Shown piece by piece: positions 22,858 to 31,500 of a stretch of DNA of 33,355 bases (position 1 is its first letter; the number at the start of each line of letters is the position of its first letter). The stretch is taken from assembly GCA_034211175.1 (NCBI GenBank), contig JAXHUH010000197.1, forward strand, positions 1 to 33,355, given 5' to 3'. Source of the stretch: JAXHUH01 sp034211175. GTDB taxonomy: Bacteria; Actinomycetota; Acidimicrobiia; Acidimicrobiales; CAIXPF01. A program made the position numbers and the translations under genes. The notes under the pieces were generated by a model. The model ran no database searches, was not told the origin of the DNA, and was given only the letters and a program-made list of their open reading frames with translations.

Positions 22858-23659
22858 CGTCGCGACGATCGCCGAGGAGTACTACGACAGCCCGGACGCC
22901 GACGCCTTCTACTTCTCGGTGTGGGGCGGCGAGGACATCCACATCGGGCTGTACGACGACGAGCATCGTGCCGTGCGCGACGCCAGCGTCCGCACGGTCG
23001 CGGCGATGGCCGATCTCGTCGACCGCCCGGCGGGCACCCGCGTCCTCGACCTCGGTGCCGGCTACGGCGGCTCGGCCCGCTACCTGGCCAAGGCCAAGGG
23101 CTGGCACGTGACCTGCCTGAACATCAGCGAGGTCCAGAACGACCGCAACCGCGAGATGAACGACGAGGCCGGCCTGTCCGGGCTCGTCGACGTCGAGCAC
23201 GGCTCGTTCGAGGACGTACCCGGTCCCGCCGACGCCTACGACGTCGTGTGGTCGCAGGATGCGTTCCTCCACTCGGGCAGCCGCACGACGGTGCTCGACG
23301 AGATCGCACGCGTGTCCCGCCCGGGGGCAGACCTGGTCTTCACCGATCCGATGCAGACCGACAGCTGCCCCGATGGCGTGCTCGATCCGATCCTCGAGCG
23401 CATCCACCTCGACTCGCTCGCCTCGCCCGGCTTCTACCGGCGAGAGCTCGGCGCTCGCGGCTTCACCGAGGTCGCGTTCCTCGAGCGGGCCCACCAGCTG
23501 CGCAACCACTACGCGACGGTGCGCGAGGAGCTGCAGGCTCGTGACGACCTGCCGGCCTCCGACGAGTACGTCGAGCGCATGATCGAGGGCCTCGGCCACT
23601 GGGTGAACGGCGCCGACAGCGGCTACCTCACCTGGGGCATCCTGCACTTCAAGGCCTGA
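22847..23659 (+). CDS. sdmt: Sarcosine/dimethylglycine N-methyltransferase
   Basis: The 270-aa protein completes betaine synthesis by methylating sarcosine and dimethylglycine to glycine betaine. AEEYYDSPDADAFYFSVWGG (9-28), EDIHIGLYDDE, VLDLGAGYGGSARYLAK (66-82; SAM motif I), CLNISEVQNDRNREMN and YDVVWSQDAFLHSGSR are characteristic of the SDMT family. The ATG lies inside the last codons of the glycine/sarcosine methyltransferase gene, with GGAGAA seven bases upstream. Together the pair makes the osmolyte from glycine using three SAM, without choline. No betaine transporter or SAM-recycling gene is adjacent. Strong hairpins follow the stop. Confidence 0.96.
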   Translation: MSTDVATIAEEYYDSPDADAFYFSVWGGEDIHIGLYDDEHRAVRDASVRTVAAMADLVDRPAGTRVLDLGAGYGGSARYLAKAKGWHVTCLNISEVQNDRNREMNDEAGLSGLVDVEHGSFEDVPGPADAYDVVWSQDAFLHSGSRTTVLDEIARVSRPGADLVFTDPMQTDSCPDGVLDPILERIHLDSLASPGFYRRELGARGFTEVAFLERAHQLRNHYATVREELQARDDLPASDEYVERMIEGLGHWVNGADSGYLTWGILHFKA

Positions 23660-23678
23660 CGGCCCGAACCCGTCGACC

Positions 23679-23751
23679 TCCCTCGTCCCGGCGAACCGGG
23701 ACGGGGGATCAGCGCGCCGGCGCCCGCCACGGGCGCCGGCGTTCTCGTTCT
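23679..23751 (+). terminator. Two tandem terminator hairpins after the betaine operon
   Basis: The first hairpin (23679-23708) has the perfect core CGTCCCGG-CGAA-CCGGGACG and extends by further pairs. The second (23715-23741) has perfect 12-bp arms around CCA and is followed by TTCTCGTTCT, a U-rich run consistent with intrinsic termination. The tandem arrangement isolates the betaine operon from the downstream glycanase gene. Confidence 0.85.
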
Positions 23752-24064
23752 GGCATGCGGAACCCGGTCCGACCGGTCGACGGCTGATGGCCACCGTGGC
23801 GTCCGAGCTGGTCGCGCCGGTTGCGCGCCGTGCACGGACGGTCGGTGACCGTCGCGGTGCCGTGATGTGGTCGGGGCGAGCCGGTAGACGTTGACGAACC
23901 GTCGGTTAGCGTGCTCTCGGCGGGCGGCCCGCCGGTGCGTACGGCACCGGCGGAGGCGGGAACGGTTGGCGACCGGGGCGGACGGCGGCAGCGATCTCCC
24001 GCGTCCCGCAGCGCGCGGACGGTTGATCGATGCCCTGCGCGCACGACCGGAGAGGGAGGGCGTC
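23752..24064 (+). promoter_or_regulatory. Promoter and structured leader of the GH16 gene
   Basis: This 313-bp stretch has no gene that I can support. It contains inverted repeats GACGGTC-GGT-GACCGTC (23837-23853) and AACCG-T-CGGTT (23897-23907), a TAGCGT hexamer (23907-23912) as possible -10, and then a perfect 10-bp hairpin CCGCCGGTGC-GTACG-GCACCGGCGG (23929-23953). If transcription starts near 23919, the leader is about 145 nt with this hairpin at its 5' end. The palindromes are candidate operators for a carbohydrate-responsive regulator. Confidence 0.5.
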
Positions 24065-25303
24065 ATGGCCCACCGATCGTCGACCCGGGCCCACGGGGCC
24101 GCCGCCGTCGCGCTGGCGTCGCTGCTCGGCGTGGCCGCATGCCAGCCGGGCACCGACCCGGCACCGTCGCCGCCCGGCGACGAGACGACCACCACGATGC
24201 CGTCGCCCACGAGCACGGACGATCCGTCCGCTCCGACGACGGACCCGTCGGTTCCCGTGCCCGACACCACGGCGCCGACGACCGAGACCACGTCGGCCAC
24301 GCCCGACACGACGGCGCCGCCCGACACGACGGCAACGACCGTCGACGACGCCCCGGCACCGGAGGGGCCGGACGGCCACCCCGAGGGCTGGGAGCTCGTG
24401 TTCGCCGACGAGTTCGACGGCGACGAGCTGGACCGCGACCGGTGGTGCACCCGCTACGTGTACGGCGGGGGCGGCTACCTCCAGGACGGCTTCGAGGACG
24501 ACGAGTGCGGCCGGGGTGGCAACGGCACGCTCGACACGCTGCGCGGCGAAGCCGAGGTGTACCGCGACCTGAACCAGCTCGGTGAGCCGTTGCACGTCCT
24601 CCGCGACGGCCACCTCGAGCTGAGCGCCACGGAGACGGCGTCGGAGTACCACCGCGGCTACGGCATCGACTACGAGTCGGCCATGATCCGCAGCAAGGAG
24701 GAGTTCGTCCCCACCGACGACGCGCCCCTCTACCTCGTGGCCCGGATCAGGATGCCCGACGTCCACGGCACCTGGCCGGCGTTCTGGCTCAACCCCGGCT
24801 TCGGCGACGGCGGCGAGCTCGGCTGGCCTCCCGAGATCGACATCGTCGAGGGCCCGTTGAACAACGTCGGCGAGGGGCCGGACACGTTCTTCGTCAACAG
24901 CCATGGCGTCGGTGCCAACGGCCTGGCGAGCGGCGGGTCCGCGACGTTCTCGTCGATCGACGAGGACCTCTTCGACGCCCGTTGGCACCACTACCTGGGC
25001 GACGGCTCGATCCGCGACACGTGGCTCACCGTCGGGCTCACGTGGGAGAGCGACTCGCTGTGCTGGTCGGTCGTGCCCGACGGCGGCCAACGGGTCGACT
25101 TCGCCTGCCAGGAGGACTTCCGCTGGGTCCATGACGACGGGAGCGCCGCCAACCCGGCATCCATCCTGTTGAACCTCGGCATCGGCGGCTGGGGCTCGAA
25201 CCACGACAACTCGACGCTCGACCCGGCCGACTACCCGGGCTTCGACAGCGGTGAGGACGTGACGAGCTTCGACATCGACTACGTCCGCGTCTACGAAGGC
25301 TGA
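24065..25303 (+). CDS. Secreted lipoprotein, glycoside hydrolase family 16
   Basis: The 412-aa protein starts at an ATG behind GGGAGGG. A lipoprotein signal peptide ends in the lipobox VAAC, with C26 the lipidated residue. Residues 27-105 are a Thr/Pro/Ser/Asp-rich linker with repeated DTTAP-like units that would span the cell wall. The catalytic domain (about 108-412) has WELVFADEFDGDELDRDRW at its start, FWLNPGF in the middle, and the GH16 active site PPEIDIVEG with E257 as nucleophile, D259 and E262 as acid/base (ExDxxE). GH16 enzymes cut beta-1,3- or beta-1,4-linked glucans and galactans such as laminarin, agar or carrageenan. The exact substrate cannot be told. The domain ends normally with DYVRVYEG. 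It stands alone, between strong terminators. Confidence 0.94.
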   Translation: MAHRSSTRAHGAAAVALASLLGVAACQPGTDPAPSPPGDETTTTMPSPTSTDDPSAPTTDPSVPVPDTTAPTTETTSATPDTTAPPDTTATTVDDAPAPEGPDGHPEGWELVFADEFDGDELDRDRWCTRYVYGGGGYLQDGFEDDECGRGGNGTLDTLRGEAEVYRDLNQLGEPLHVLRDGHLELSATETASEYHRGYGIDYESAMIRSKEEFVPTDDAPLYLVARIRMPDVHGTWPAFWLNPGFGDGGELGWPPEIDIVEGPLNNVGEGPDTFFVNSHGVGANGLASGGSATFSSIDEDLFDARWHHYLGDGSIRDTWLTVGLTWESDSLCWSVVPDGGQRVDFACQEDFRWVHDDGSAANPASILLNLGIGGWGSNHDNSTLDPADYPGFDSGEDVTSFDIDYVRVYEG

Positions 25304-25316
25304 GCGCGCGGATCGA

Positions 25317-25359
25317 CGCGTCGACGGGCCGCTCCGCGTCGGGGCGGCCCATCGACGCG
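25317..25359. terminator. Long bidirectional terminator hairpin
   Basis: Arms GGGCCGC/GCGGCCC are extended outward, after one mismatch, by eight more pairs, and inward by a T-G and three pairs around CGT. The whole occupies the 64-bp gap between the GH16 stop (25303) and the convergent PhyH-family stop (25368) and can fold on either strand. Confidence 0.8.
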
Positions 25360-25367
25360 CCCGTCGC

Positions 25368-26180
25368 TCAGGCGGGCGCGCCCCACAGGACGGGGAAGAG
25401 CGGGTGGACGAGGGGGGCGCCCGCCTCGAGCTCGTCCTCGAGGCCCGGGAACGGTGGCGAGGTCCGCCACGGTCGGGGCGCGTGGACCATGTCGTCGCCC
25501 AGGAACCGCACCGACAGGACCCGGCGGCGGTGCTCGGACCCCGCGGTGGCGTGCACCGTGAGCATGTCGAAGAACACGGCGTCGCCGGGCTCGATGTCCC
25601 ACGCCAGCACCCGGTACCGGTCGGGGTCACCGTCGATGTCGGGCAGCTCGGCGAGCGTGCCCTCCGGGAACCACTGCGCGTGGCCGTCGAGGAAGGTACG
25701 GGGCAGGTACCACGGCCCCCGGTGGGTTCCGGCGACCAACCGGAGCGACGACGTCGCCGGCACCGGGTCGACCGGCATCCACATGCTGGTGTTCCGGCGC
25801 CCGTCGACGTTGTAGTACGGCAGGTCCTGGTGCCACGGCGTCGGCTGGCGGGTCCCCGCCTCCTTCACCAGGACGTGATCGTGGAAGAGGCGCATCGTCG
25901 TCGACCCGGTCAGCTCGGCGGCGATCGCCGCCGCCGGTGAGGTGCGGATGAACCGCTCCATCGCCGGGATGCGGGACCACGAGCAGAAGTCCTCGATGAA
26001 CGCGCCGTCGTCGTCGGCGCTCGCCCGCTTGGCGAACGGTGACAGGTCCACCAGGTTCGCCTCGATCGCCTCCGTGGCCAGCGCGACCTCCTCGGGCGAG
26101 AACGCATCTCGCACGCACACCGCGCCGTCCCGCTCGTAGTCACCCTCGACGTGCACCCGCTGCCTGCCTGGACCTCGCAC
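25368..26180 (-). CDS. Phytanoyl-CoA dioxygenase (PhyH) family protein
   Basis: The 270-aa protein is a non-haem iron, 2-oxoglutarate-dependent oxygenase. The iron ligands are H117 and D119 in PTPWHQDLPYYN (113-124) and H210 in FFDMLTVHATAGSE (203-216). An Arg a few residues later (in HRRRVLSVRF) would bind 2-oxoglutarate. RLFHDHVLVKEAGT (97-110) and SLRLVAGTH (145-153) are typical of PhyH relatives, whose substrates range from phytanoyl-CoA to ectoine and halogenated or amino-acid-derived small molecules. The GTG at 26180 is chosen because GGAGG lies eight bases upstream. It is the last gene of an apparent operon, 17 bp after the dehalogenase-like gene, and is followed by a strong terminator. 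The substrate is unknown. Confidence 0.88.
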   Translation of the reverse strand: MRGPGRQRVHVEGDYERDGAVCVRDAFSPEEVALATEAIEANLVDLSPFAKRASADDDGAFIEDFCSWSRIPAMERFIRTSPAAAIAAELTGSTTMRLFHDHVLVKEAGTRQPTPWHQDLPYYNVDGRRNTSMWMPVDPVPATSSLRLVAGTHRGPWYLPRTFLDGHAQWFPEGTLAELPDIDGDPDRYRVLAWDIEPGDAVFFDMLTVHATAGSEHRRRVLSVRFLGDDMVHAPRPWRTSPPFPGLEDELEAGAPLVHPLFPVLWGAPA

Positions 26181-26197
26181 GGACGTCGCCTCCGAAC

Positions 26198-27046
26198 CTA
26201 CCGCGACCCACGCGGCGCAGCGGTGCTGACGGCCTCGACGAGCCGATCGGTCGCCTCGAGGGCCGGGAAGTGCCCCACCCCGGCGAGCCGCTCCACCCGT
26301 GCCGCCGGCAGTGCGTCGACCCAACCGTCGAGGATGTCCTCCCGGAAGGCGCGGTCGCGCATGCCCCACAGCAGCACGACGTCCAGGGTGGCCAGCACCT
26401 CACGCCGGTCCCACAGCGTGCGCAGCCACGCCGACGAGCCGACGACCTCGCGGGGCAGCACCCACATGCCCCTGCGCTCGGCGGCGCGGTGGTGGACGTC
26501 GGTGAACTCGGCGTGGCGCTCGGGCGTGAGCGGCGTCGCCGTGCCCCACACGGCGGGCACGACCCTTCGGGCGAACAGGTTGTGCTTCTCGGTGAGGTGT
26601 CGCCCGATCGGGCCGCCGGCGAGTGCGCTGTAGGCCCGGTAGTACCACGAGCGGTCGAGGGGCCACATCCAGCTGTTGGTGATCACGACGCGCCGCACGC
26701 GCTCGGGATGGTCGAGGACCCAGGAGAGGCCGATCGGCCCGCCCCAGTCGCCGACGACCATGGTGACGTCCCACAGGTCGAGGCTGTCGAGGAGGCCGGC
26801 GACGTTGGCGGCGTGGCTGCGCGGGAGATGGTCCCAGTCGACGGGCTTCGCCGAGCACCCGAAGCCGAGCAGGTCGGGTGCGATGCAGCGGTACGAGTCG
26901 GTGAGCGCATCGAACGCGGGCAGGAACTCGGACGCGCTCGACGGGTTGCCGTGGATCGCGACGACCGGCGGGCCGGCCCCCCGGTCGACGTAGCTGATCG
27001 GCCCGTTCGGGGTCGTGAAGGTGCTGCGCTCGTCGGTGTCCCGCAT
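26198..27046 (-). CDS. Alpha/beta hydrolase, haloalkane-dehalogenase-like
   Basis: The 282-aa protein has the alpha/beta-hydrolase core with nucleophile D100 in VVGDWGGPIGLSW (97-109), the oxyanion motif IHGNPSSASEF (31-41), acid D231 in LLWGMRDRAF, and base H259 in GVGHFPALEA. An Asp nucleophile flanked by Trp, plus HGNP with N34, are features of haloalkane dehalogenases, where the Trp and Asn bind the halide. Epoxide hydrolases and fluoroacetate dehalogenases share the Asp nucleophile, so hydrolytic dehalogenation is likely but not proven. The cap domain (about 130-215) is Trp- and Arg-rich. The ATG has AGGA seven bases upstream. It is the middle gene of the three-gene minus-strand operon. 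Confidence 0.85.
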   Translation of the reverse strand: MRDTDERSTFTTPNGPISYVDRGAGPPVVAIHGNPSSASEFLPAFDALTDSYRCIAPDLLGFGCSAKPVDWDHLPRSHAANVAGLLDSLDLWDVTMVVGDWGGPIGLSWVLDHPERVRRVVITNSWMWPLDRSWYYRAYSALAGGPIGRHLTEKHNLFARRVVPAVWGTATPLTPERHAEFTDVHHRAAERRGMWVLPREVVGSSAWLRTLWDRREVLATLDVVLLWGMRDRAFREDILDGWVDALPAARVERLAGVGHFPALEATDRLVEAVSTAAPRGSR

Positions 27047-27085
27047 CGTTTTCCTGCCTTCCGGGTGCTGTCGTCGGCGACACGA

Positions 27086-27104
27086 CGAACGGGGCGGCCG
27101 TTCG
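27086..27104 (-). other. Intra-operon hairpin
   Basis: CGAACGG and CCGTTCG form a perfect 7-bp stem with loop GGCGG in the 85-bp gap between the aminotransferase and hydrolase genes. A smaller hairpin, TGTCG-TCGG-CGACA, adjoins it. They could tune read-through or stabilise processed mRNA. Confidence 0.4.
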
Positions 27105-27131
27105 AGGACACCTCGGTACGAGATCGTCGGC

Positions 27132-28409
27132 TCAGCGCCCGCCGAGGTCCCGGCGCACGGCGGCGAACGCCTCGTCCGTCGCCTCGAGCGCCCGGTCGAT
27201 GTCGTCGGCGGTGTGGGCCGCGCTCAGGAACCAGTTGTGCCAGGGGTGGACGTAGGCGCCGCGCCGCACGGCCTCGCCGGCCCACCGGTTGGCGACGGTG
27301 AGGTCGTCGTCATCCTCGAAGGTGAGCAGCGGCATCTGGACCGGTCCGGTCTGGCGGATGGCGAGGCCGTGGTCGGCGGCCTGGGCGGCGAGGCCTTCGC
27401 GCAGGCGCCGACCCATCACCTCCATCGTCGCCACCGCGTCGGTGTCGCGCAGCACGTCCAGCGTGGCCAGCGACGCGGCCATCGCCACGGCCGAGAACCA
27501 GAACGAGCCGGTGACGTAGATGCGGCTGGCGCCGTCGCGGAAGCGGTCGTTGCCGCACACGGCGGCGAGCGCGTACCCGTTGGCGATCGCCTTGCTCCAC
27601 GCCGACAGGTCGGGCTCGACCCCGATCGGCTCCCAGCTGCCGCCGTGGTGGAGCCGCAAGCCGCACCGCACGTCGTCGAGGACCAGCGCGGCGCCGGTGT
27701 CGTCGCAGATCCTCCGCAGGCCCCGGGCGAAGTCGACGTCGACCAGCTCCTGGGGATGGCGGGCGTCGTGGCGGAACGGGGACACCACGATGGCGGCGAG
27801 GTCGTCGCCGGCCCGCTCCACGGCCGCGATCACCGAGTCGAGGTCGTTGAACGTGAAGTGGTCGAGGTTGGCGCGGTCCTCTGCGGTGACGCCGCGGCGC
27901 ACCGGGGTGCACCACGGCGCCGCGCCGTGGTACGCGCCGGTGGCGACGAGGACCCGGTTCCGGCGGGTCTGGGCCCGGGCGATGGTCACGCACGTCGTGG
28001 TGGCGTCGGTGCCGTTCTTGGCGAACATCGCCCAGTCGGCGTGGGCGACCCGCTCGACCAGGCGCTCGGCCAGCTCGACCATCACGGTCCCCGGGCCGTT
28101 CTGGCAGTCGGCCCGCGCGGCCTGCGCCGACGCGGCCGCCTCGACGTCCGGGTGGCGGTGGCCGAGGATGATCGGGCCGTAGCTGCACATCAGGTCGACG
28201 TAGGTGTTCCCGTCGACGTCGGTGACCCGGGCGCCCTCGCCGCCGGCCATGAACTGTGGGTAGCCCTCGGGGAGCACGGCCGTGCTCTGGTGGCCGTACA
28301 TCCCCCCGGGGATCACGGCTCGCGCCCGTTCGCGCCATGCCCGATCGATGTCGAGCGTCGATGTCGGCGGGTGCGTCGCCGGCTGCGCCGACGCGGACGA
28401 TGTGGTCAC
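27132..28409 (-). CDS. Class III aminotransferase (glutamate-1-semialdehyde aminomutase-like)
   Basis: This 425-aa PLP enzyme has the cofactor Lys in SAWSKAIANGYALAAV (K273) and the pyridine-binding Asp in ALVLDDVRCGLR (D245; usual DE is DD here). PGGMYGHQSTAVLPEGYPQF and VDLMCSYGPIILGHRHPDVE in the N-terminal part, and NGTDATTTCVTIARAQT for the phosphate loop, are typical of the glutamate-1-semialdehyde-aminomutase-like branch. The GTG at 28409 is chosen because GGAGGGG lies six bases upstream, so the TTG at 28421 is less likely. It has no haem-synthesis neighbours. Its position as first gene of an operon with a dehalogenase-like hydrolase and a PhyH dioxygenase indicates another role, probably transamination of an omega-amine or beta-amino compound. 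Confidence 0.93.
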   Translation of the reverse strand: MTTSSASAQPATHPPTSTLDIDRAWRERARAVIPGGMYGHQSTAVLPEGYPQFMAGGEGARVTDVDGNTYVDLMCSYGPIILGHRHPDVEAAASAQAARADCQNGPGTVMVELAERLVERVAHADWAMFAKNGTDATTTCVTIARAQTRRNRVLVATGAYHGAAPWCTPVRRGVTAEDRANLDHFTFNDLDSVIAAVERAGDDLAAIVVSPFRHDARHPQELVDVDFARGLRRICDDTGAALVLDDVRCGLRLHHGGSWEPIGVEPDLSAWSKAIANGYALAAVCGNDRFRDGASRIYVTGSFWFSAVAMAASLATLDVLRDTDAVATMEVMGRRLREGLAAQAADHGLAIRQTGPVQMPLLTFEDDDDLTVANRWAGEAVRRGAYVHPWHNWFLSAAHTADDIDRALEATDEAFAAVRRDLGGR

Positions 28410-28510
28410 GTTCCCCTCCAAGCCACCGGGACCCGGGCTGCAAGGTACGCGCCCGGGACGGGTCCGCCCAGCCGTGGGGGTTGCGCGCCGGGGCGTGGCT
28501 CCTGCTCCAC

Positions 28511-28516
28511 TACGTT
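28511..28516 (+). promoter_or_regulatory. -10 box (TACGTT) for the ABC permease operon
   Basis: TACGTT is followed by GCGGCG and the ATG at 28523, with no ribosome-binding site: a leaderless start. The 113-bp gap is shared with the divergent aminotransferase operon. Confidence 0.5.
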
Positions 28517-28522
28517 GCGGCG

Positions 28523-31500
28523 ATGGTCGAGGCGCCGCGCGACCTGGTGGTTCCCTCCCCGGTCGGGCACCGCGGTCCCGAGCCGGACACGCCGCCGCGT
28601 CCGGGCCGCGGTGCGCTCCGGCTCCCGCCGGCCGTGCTCGTCGCCCGCCGTCTCCGGGCCGATCGGGCGATGATCGCCGCAGTCCTCGTCATGACCATCG
28701 TGGCCACGACGCTGGTGGCGACGATCCCGATCTACAACGCCGCCGTCGCCGACGCCGGGCTGCGCGCCAGCCTCAACCGGGCGAGCGCGGTGGAGCGGTC
28801 GGTGGTGGCGACCGCCCGGCTGGAGGCGTCCGACTGGTCGTCGGCGGTCGCGGCGATGTCCTCGGCGATGGAGCCGCTGCTGCGCTTCCGGGCCGACACC
28901 GCGGCGCTGGCGGTGTCCGACAGCTACACGTTCCCCGCCGACCTCGCCGACGACCGCTCGGTGACGGCGCTCGCGGCGGTCGAACCGGTCGACGAGCTGC
29001 TCACCGTCACCGACGGCGCGGCCGTCCCGACGGGCCCGAGCGCCGATGGCCAGCCGGTGGCGGCGGCGCTGCACGGCGAGGCCGCGGCCGAGCTCGGTGT
29101 CGGGGTCGGGGACCGCATCGTCCTCGACGGCGGCAACGATGCCGACGTCGAGGTTGCCGTCGTCAGCCTGTTCACCGCGACCGACCCCGGCGACCCGCGT
29201 TGGATCGATGACGCGACCGTCCGCGACGGCCTCGTCGCCGGCCAGTCGTTCGTCGAGGTCGGTCCGTTCGTGGTGTCGGCGCCCGATCTCGAGCGGCTCG
29301 ACCGGCGGGTGGCGTTCGAGTGGCGCACCGCACCCGACCCGGCGGCCGTGGGCACGGACGACCTCGATCGCCTGCGTGCTGCGGTCGTGGCCTCCGAGCG
29401 GCGCGTCGAGGAGGACCCGGCCGGTCTCGGCGCCCGGGTCACGACGGAGATGGGCGCGTTCCTGGCCGACACGTCCGAACGGCTCCTGTCGACCTCGACC
29501 GCCATCTCCGCCGTACTGCTCCAGCTCGTCGCCGCCGCGCTCGTCGGCCTCCTCCTCGCCGCCGGGGTGCTTGCCTCGGCGCGGGCGGGCGAGACGCTGC
29601 TCAGCTGGTCGCGCGGCGCCAGCCCGAGCCAGGTCGTCGCATCGGCCGTCGTCGAGATGGCCGTCGTCGCCGCAGTCGCCACCGCCGCCGGTCCGGTCAT
29701 CGCCCGCGAGGTGGTGCGCCTGATCGACCGGTCCGGCGTCGTCGGCGTCGCCGGGCTGGAGCTGCGGCCCGCGGTCGTGCCGTCGGCGTTCGCGCTCGCC
29801 GGCGTCGTCGCCGTCGTGGCCGTCGCCATCGTCGCGTGGCCCGTCCTGCGGACCGCCACCGCCCACCGGCGGACCACCTCGGACCGCGTCGCGGAGTCGG
29901 GGGCGTGGTTCCAGCGCTTCGGGATCGACGTCGCGGTCATGGTCCTGGCGGTGGCGGCGCTGTGGCAGATGGGACGCAGCGCGGACGCGGCGGCGGGGGA
30001 CGGGATCGACCCGAACCTGGTCGTCGCCCCCGGGCTCGGCGTGCTCGCCGCGTCGCTGCTCGCGCTCCGTCTGATCCGATCGGGCGCCGGGCTCGCCGAG
30101 CGCCTCGCGCCCCGGGGTCGCGGCCTGGTGCTGGCGACGGCGGCCCGGAACCTGGCCCGCCACCCGTCACGGGTCGTGCGTCCCGCCCTGCTCACCGTCA
30201 TCGCGCTGGCGACCGCGGTGTTCGCCGCGACCTACGCGTCGTCGTGGGAGCAGTCGCGGCGCGACCAGGCCGACGCCGCGGTCGGCTTCGACGTGCGAGC
30301 CGTCCCCGACGCCCGGGCCGGGGAGCGACTCGACCCGGCGGAGCTGCTGACGGCCCACCGGCGGTTGGCCGGTGTCGACGAGGTCGCCCCCTACGACCTG
30401 GTGCAGACCTCGGTCGGCCGCCAGCAGGGCGTGGCACTCGTGGCGTTCGACGTCGAGCACCTCGACATGGTGCGGGCCCGCGACGACCTGCTCGCCGTCG
30501 ACGGCCTACCCGACGGCCTCGACGGGGACGGCCTCGATCCGGACGGTGGCGAGGTCGTCGGCATGCTCGGTTCGTCGCCCGACCTCGCGGGCGTGCCACT
30601 CGCCGGGGAGGGGCCCGAGCTGACCATGACCGCCTCGGTGGTCTGGGAGCCCGCCGACGAGGACCGCTGGGCCCCGGACGAGGACGGCGCCGTCGAGCTG
30701 GCGGCCACCGTGATCGATGCCGACGGCACGATCCAGCGCACCGAGCCGACGATCGTCGAACCGGGCGCTGGGACCGACGTTCGTCTGAGGTTCTCCGGGC
30801 GTCTCGGTCCGGTCGCCGCACCGCTGCGCCTGCTCGAGGTCCTCGTGACCGCGCCGACCGCCGTGCCCGCGCGGGCGGCGGAGCCGGGCGCCGAGCGATC
30901 GAGCGGTTCGCCGCCGGTGCCGGCGCACCGCTTCCGCATCGCGCTGTCGTCGATCTCGGCCGGCGGCCCGGCTGCCGACATCGACCGGGGATGGGGCCAC
31001 GACCGCACCGAGCTCGACCGCGCCCAGACGCAGGAGTCGGCGGTGACGGTCGACGCCGACGGCGAGCAGCTGGAGCTGCGGCTCGACAGCGGCGTGGCCG
31101 CGGCCCCGGGCGAGGTGACCACGGTCGTCGGGCCGGTCGTCGGCCCACCGTCGGAGCCGTTGGCCGCCCTCATCACCCCGGAGCTGGCCGAGGTGAGCGG
31201 CCTCGGTACCGGGGACCCGATGGTGCTGCGGGTCGAGGGCACGGAGGTCGGCGCCGTCGTGTCCGGCGAGCTCGCCTCTCTCCCGGGTGCGGCCGGCGAG
31301 CCGCTCGGCGTCTTCGTGGACCGCTCGGCGCTGGTGGCCCACACCTGGCTGACGGACCGGCGCTCCTCGGAGCCGACCGACGTCGTGGTTGCCACGATGC
31401 GCGACGACGTGTCGGCGGTCCGCAACGCGCTGGTGGCGCCGCCGCTGTCGAGCCGGGAGGTGACCGACCGCTGGGCCGACGGCGAGGACCGCTCGCAGGA

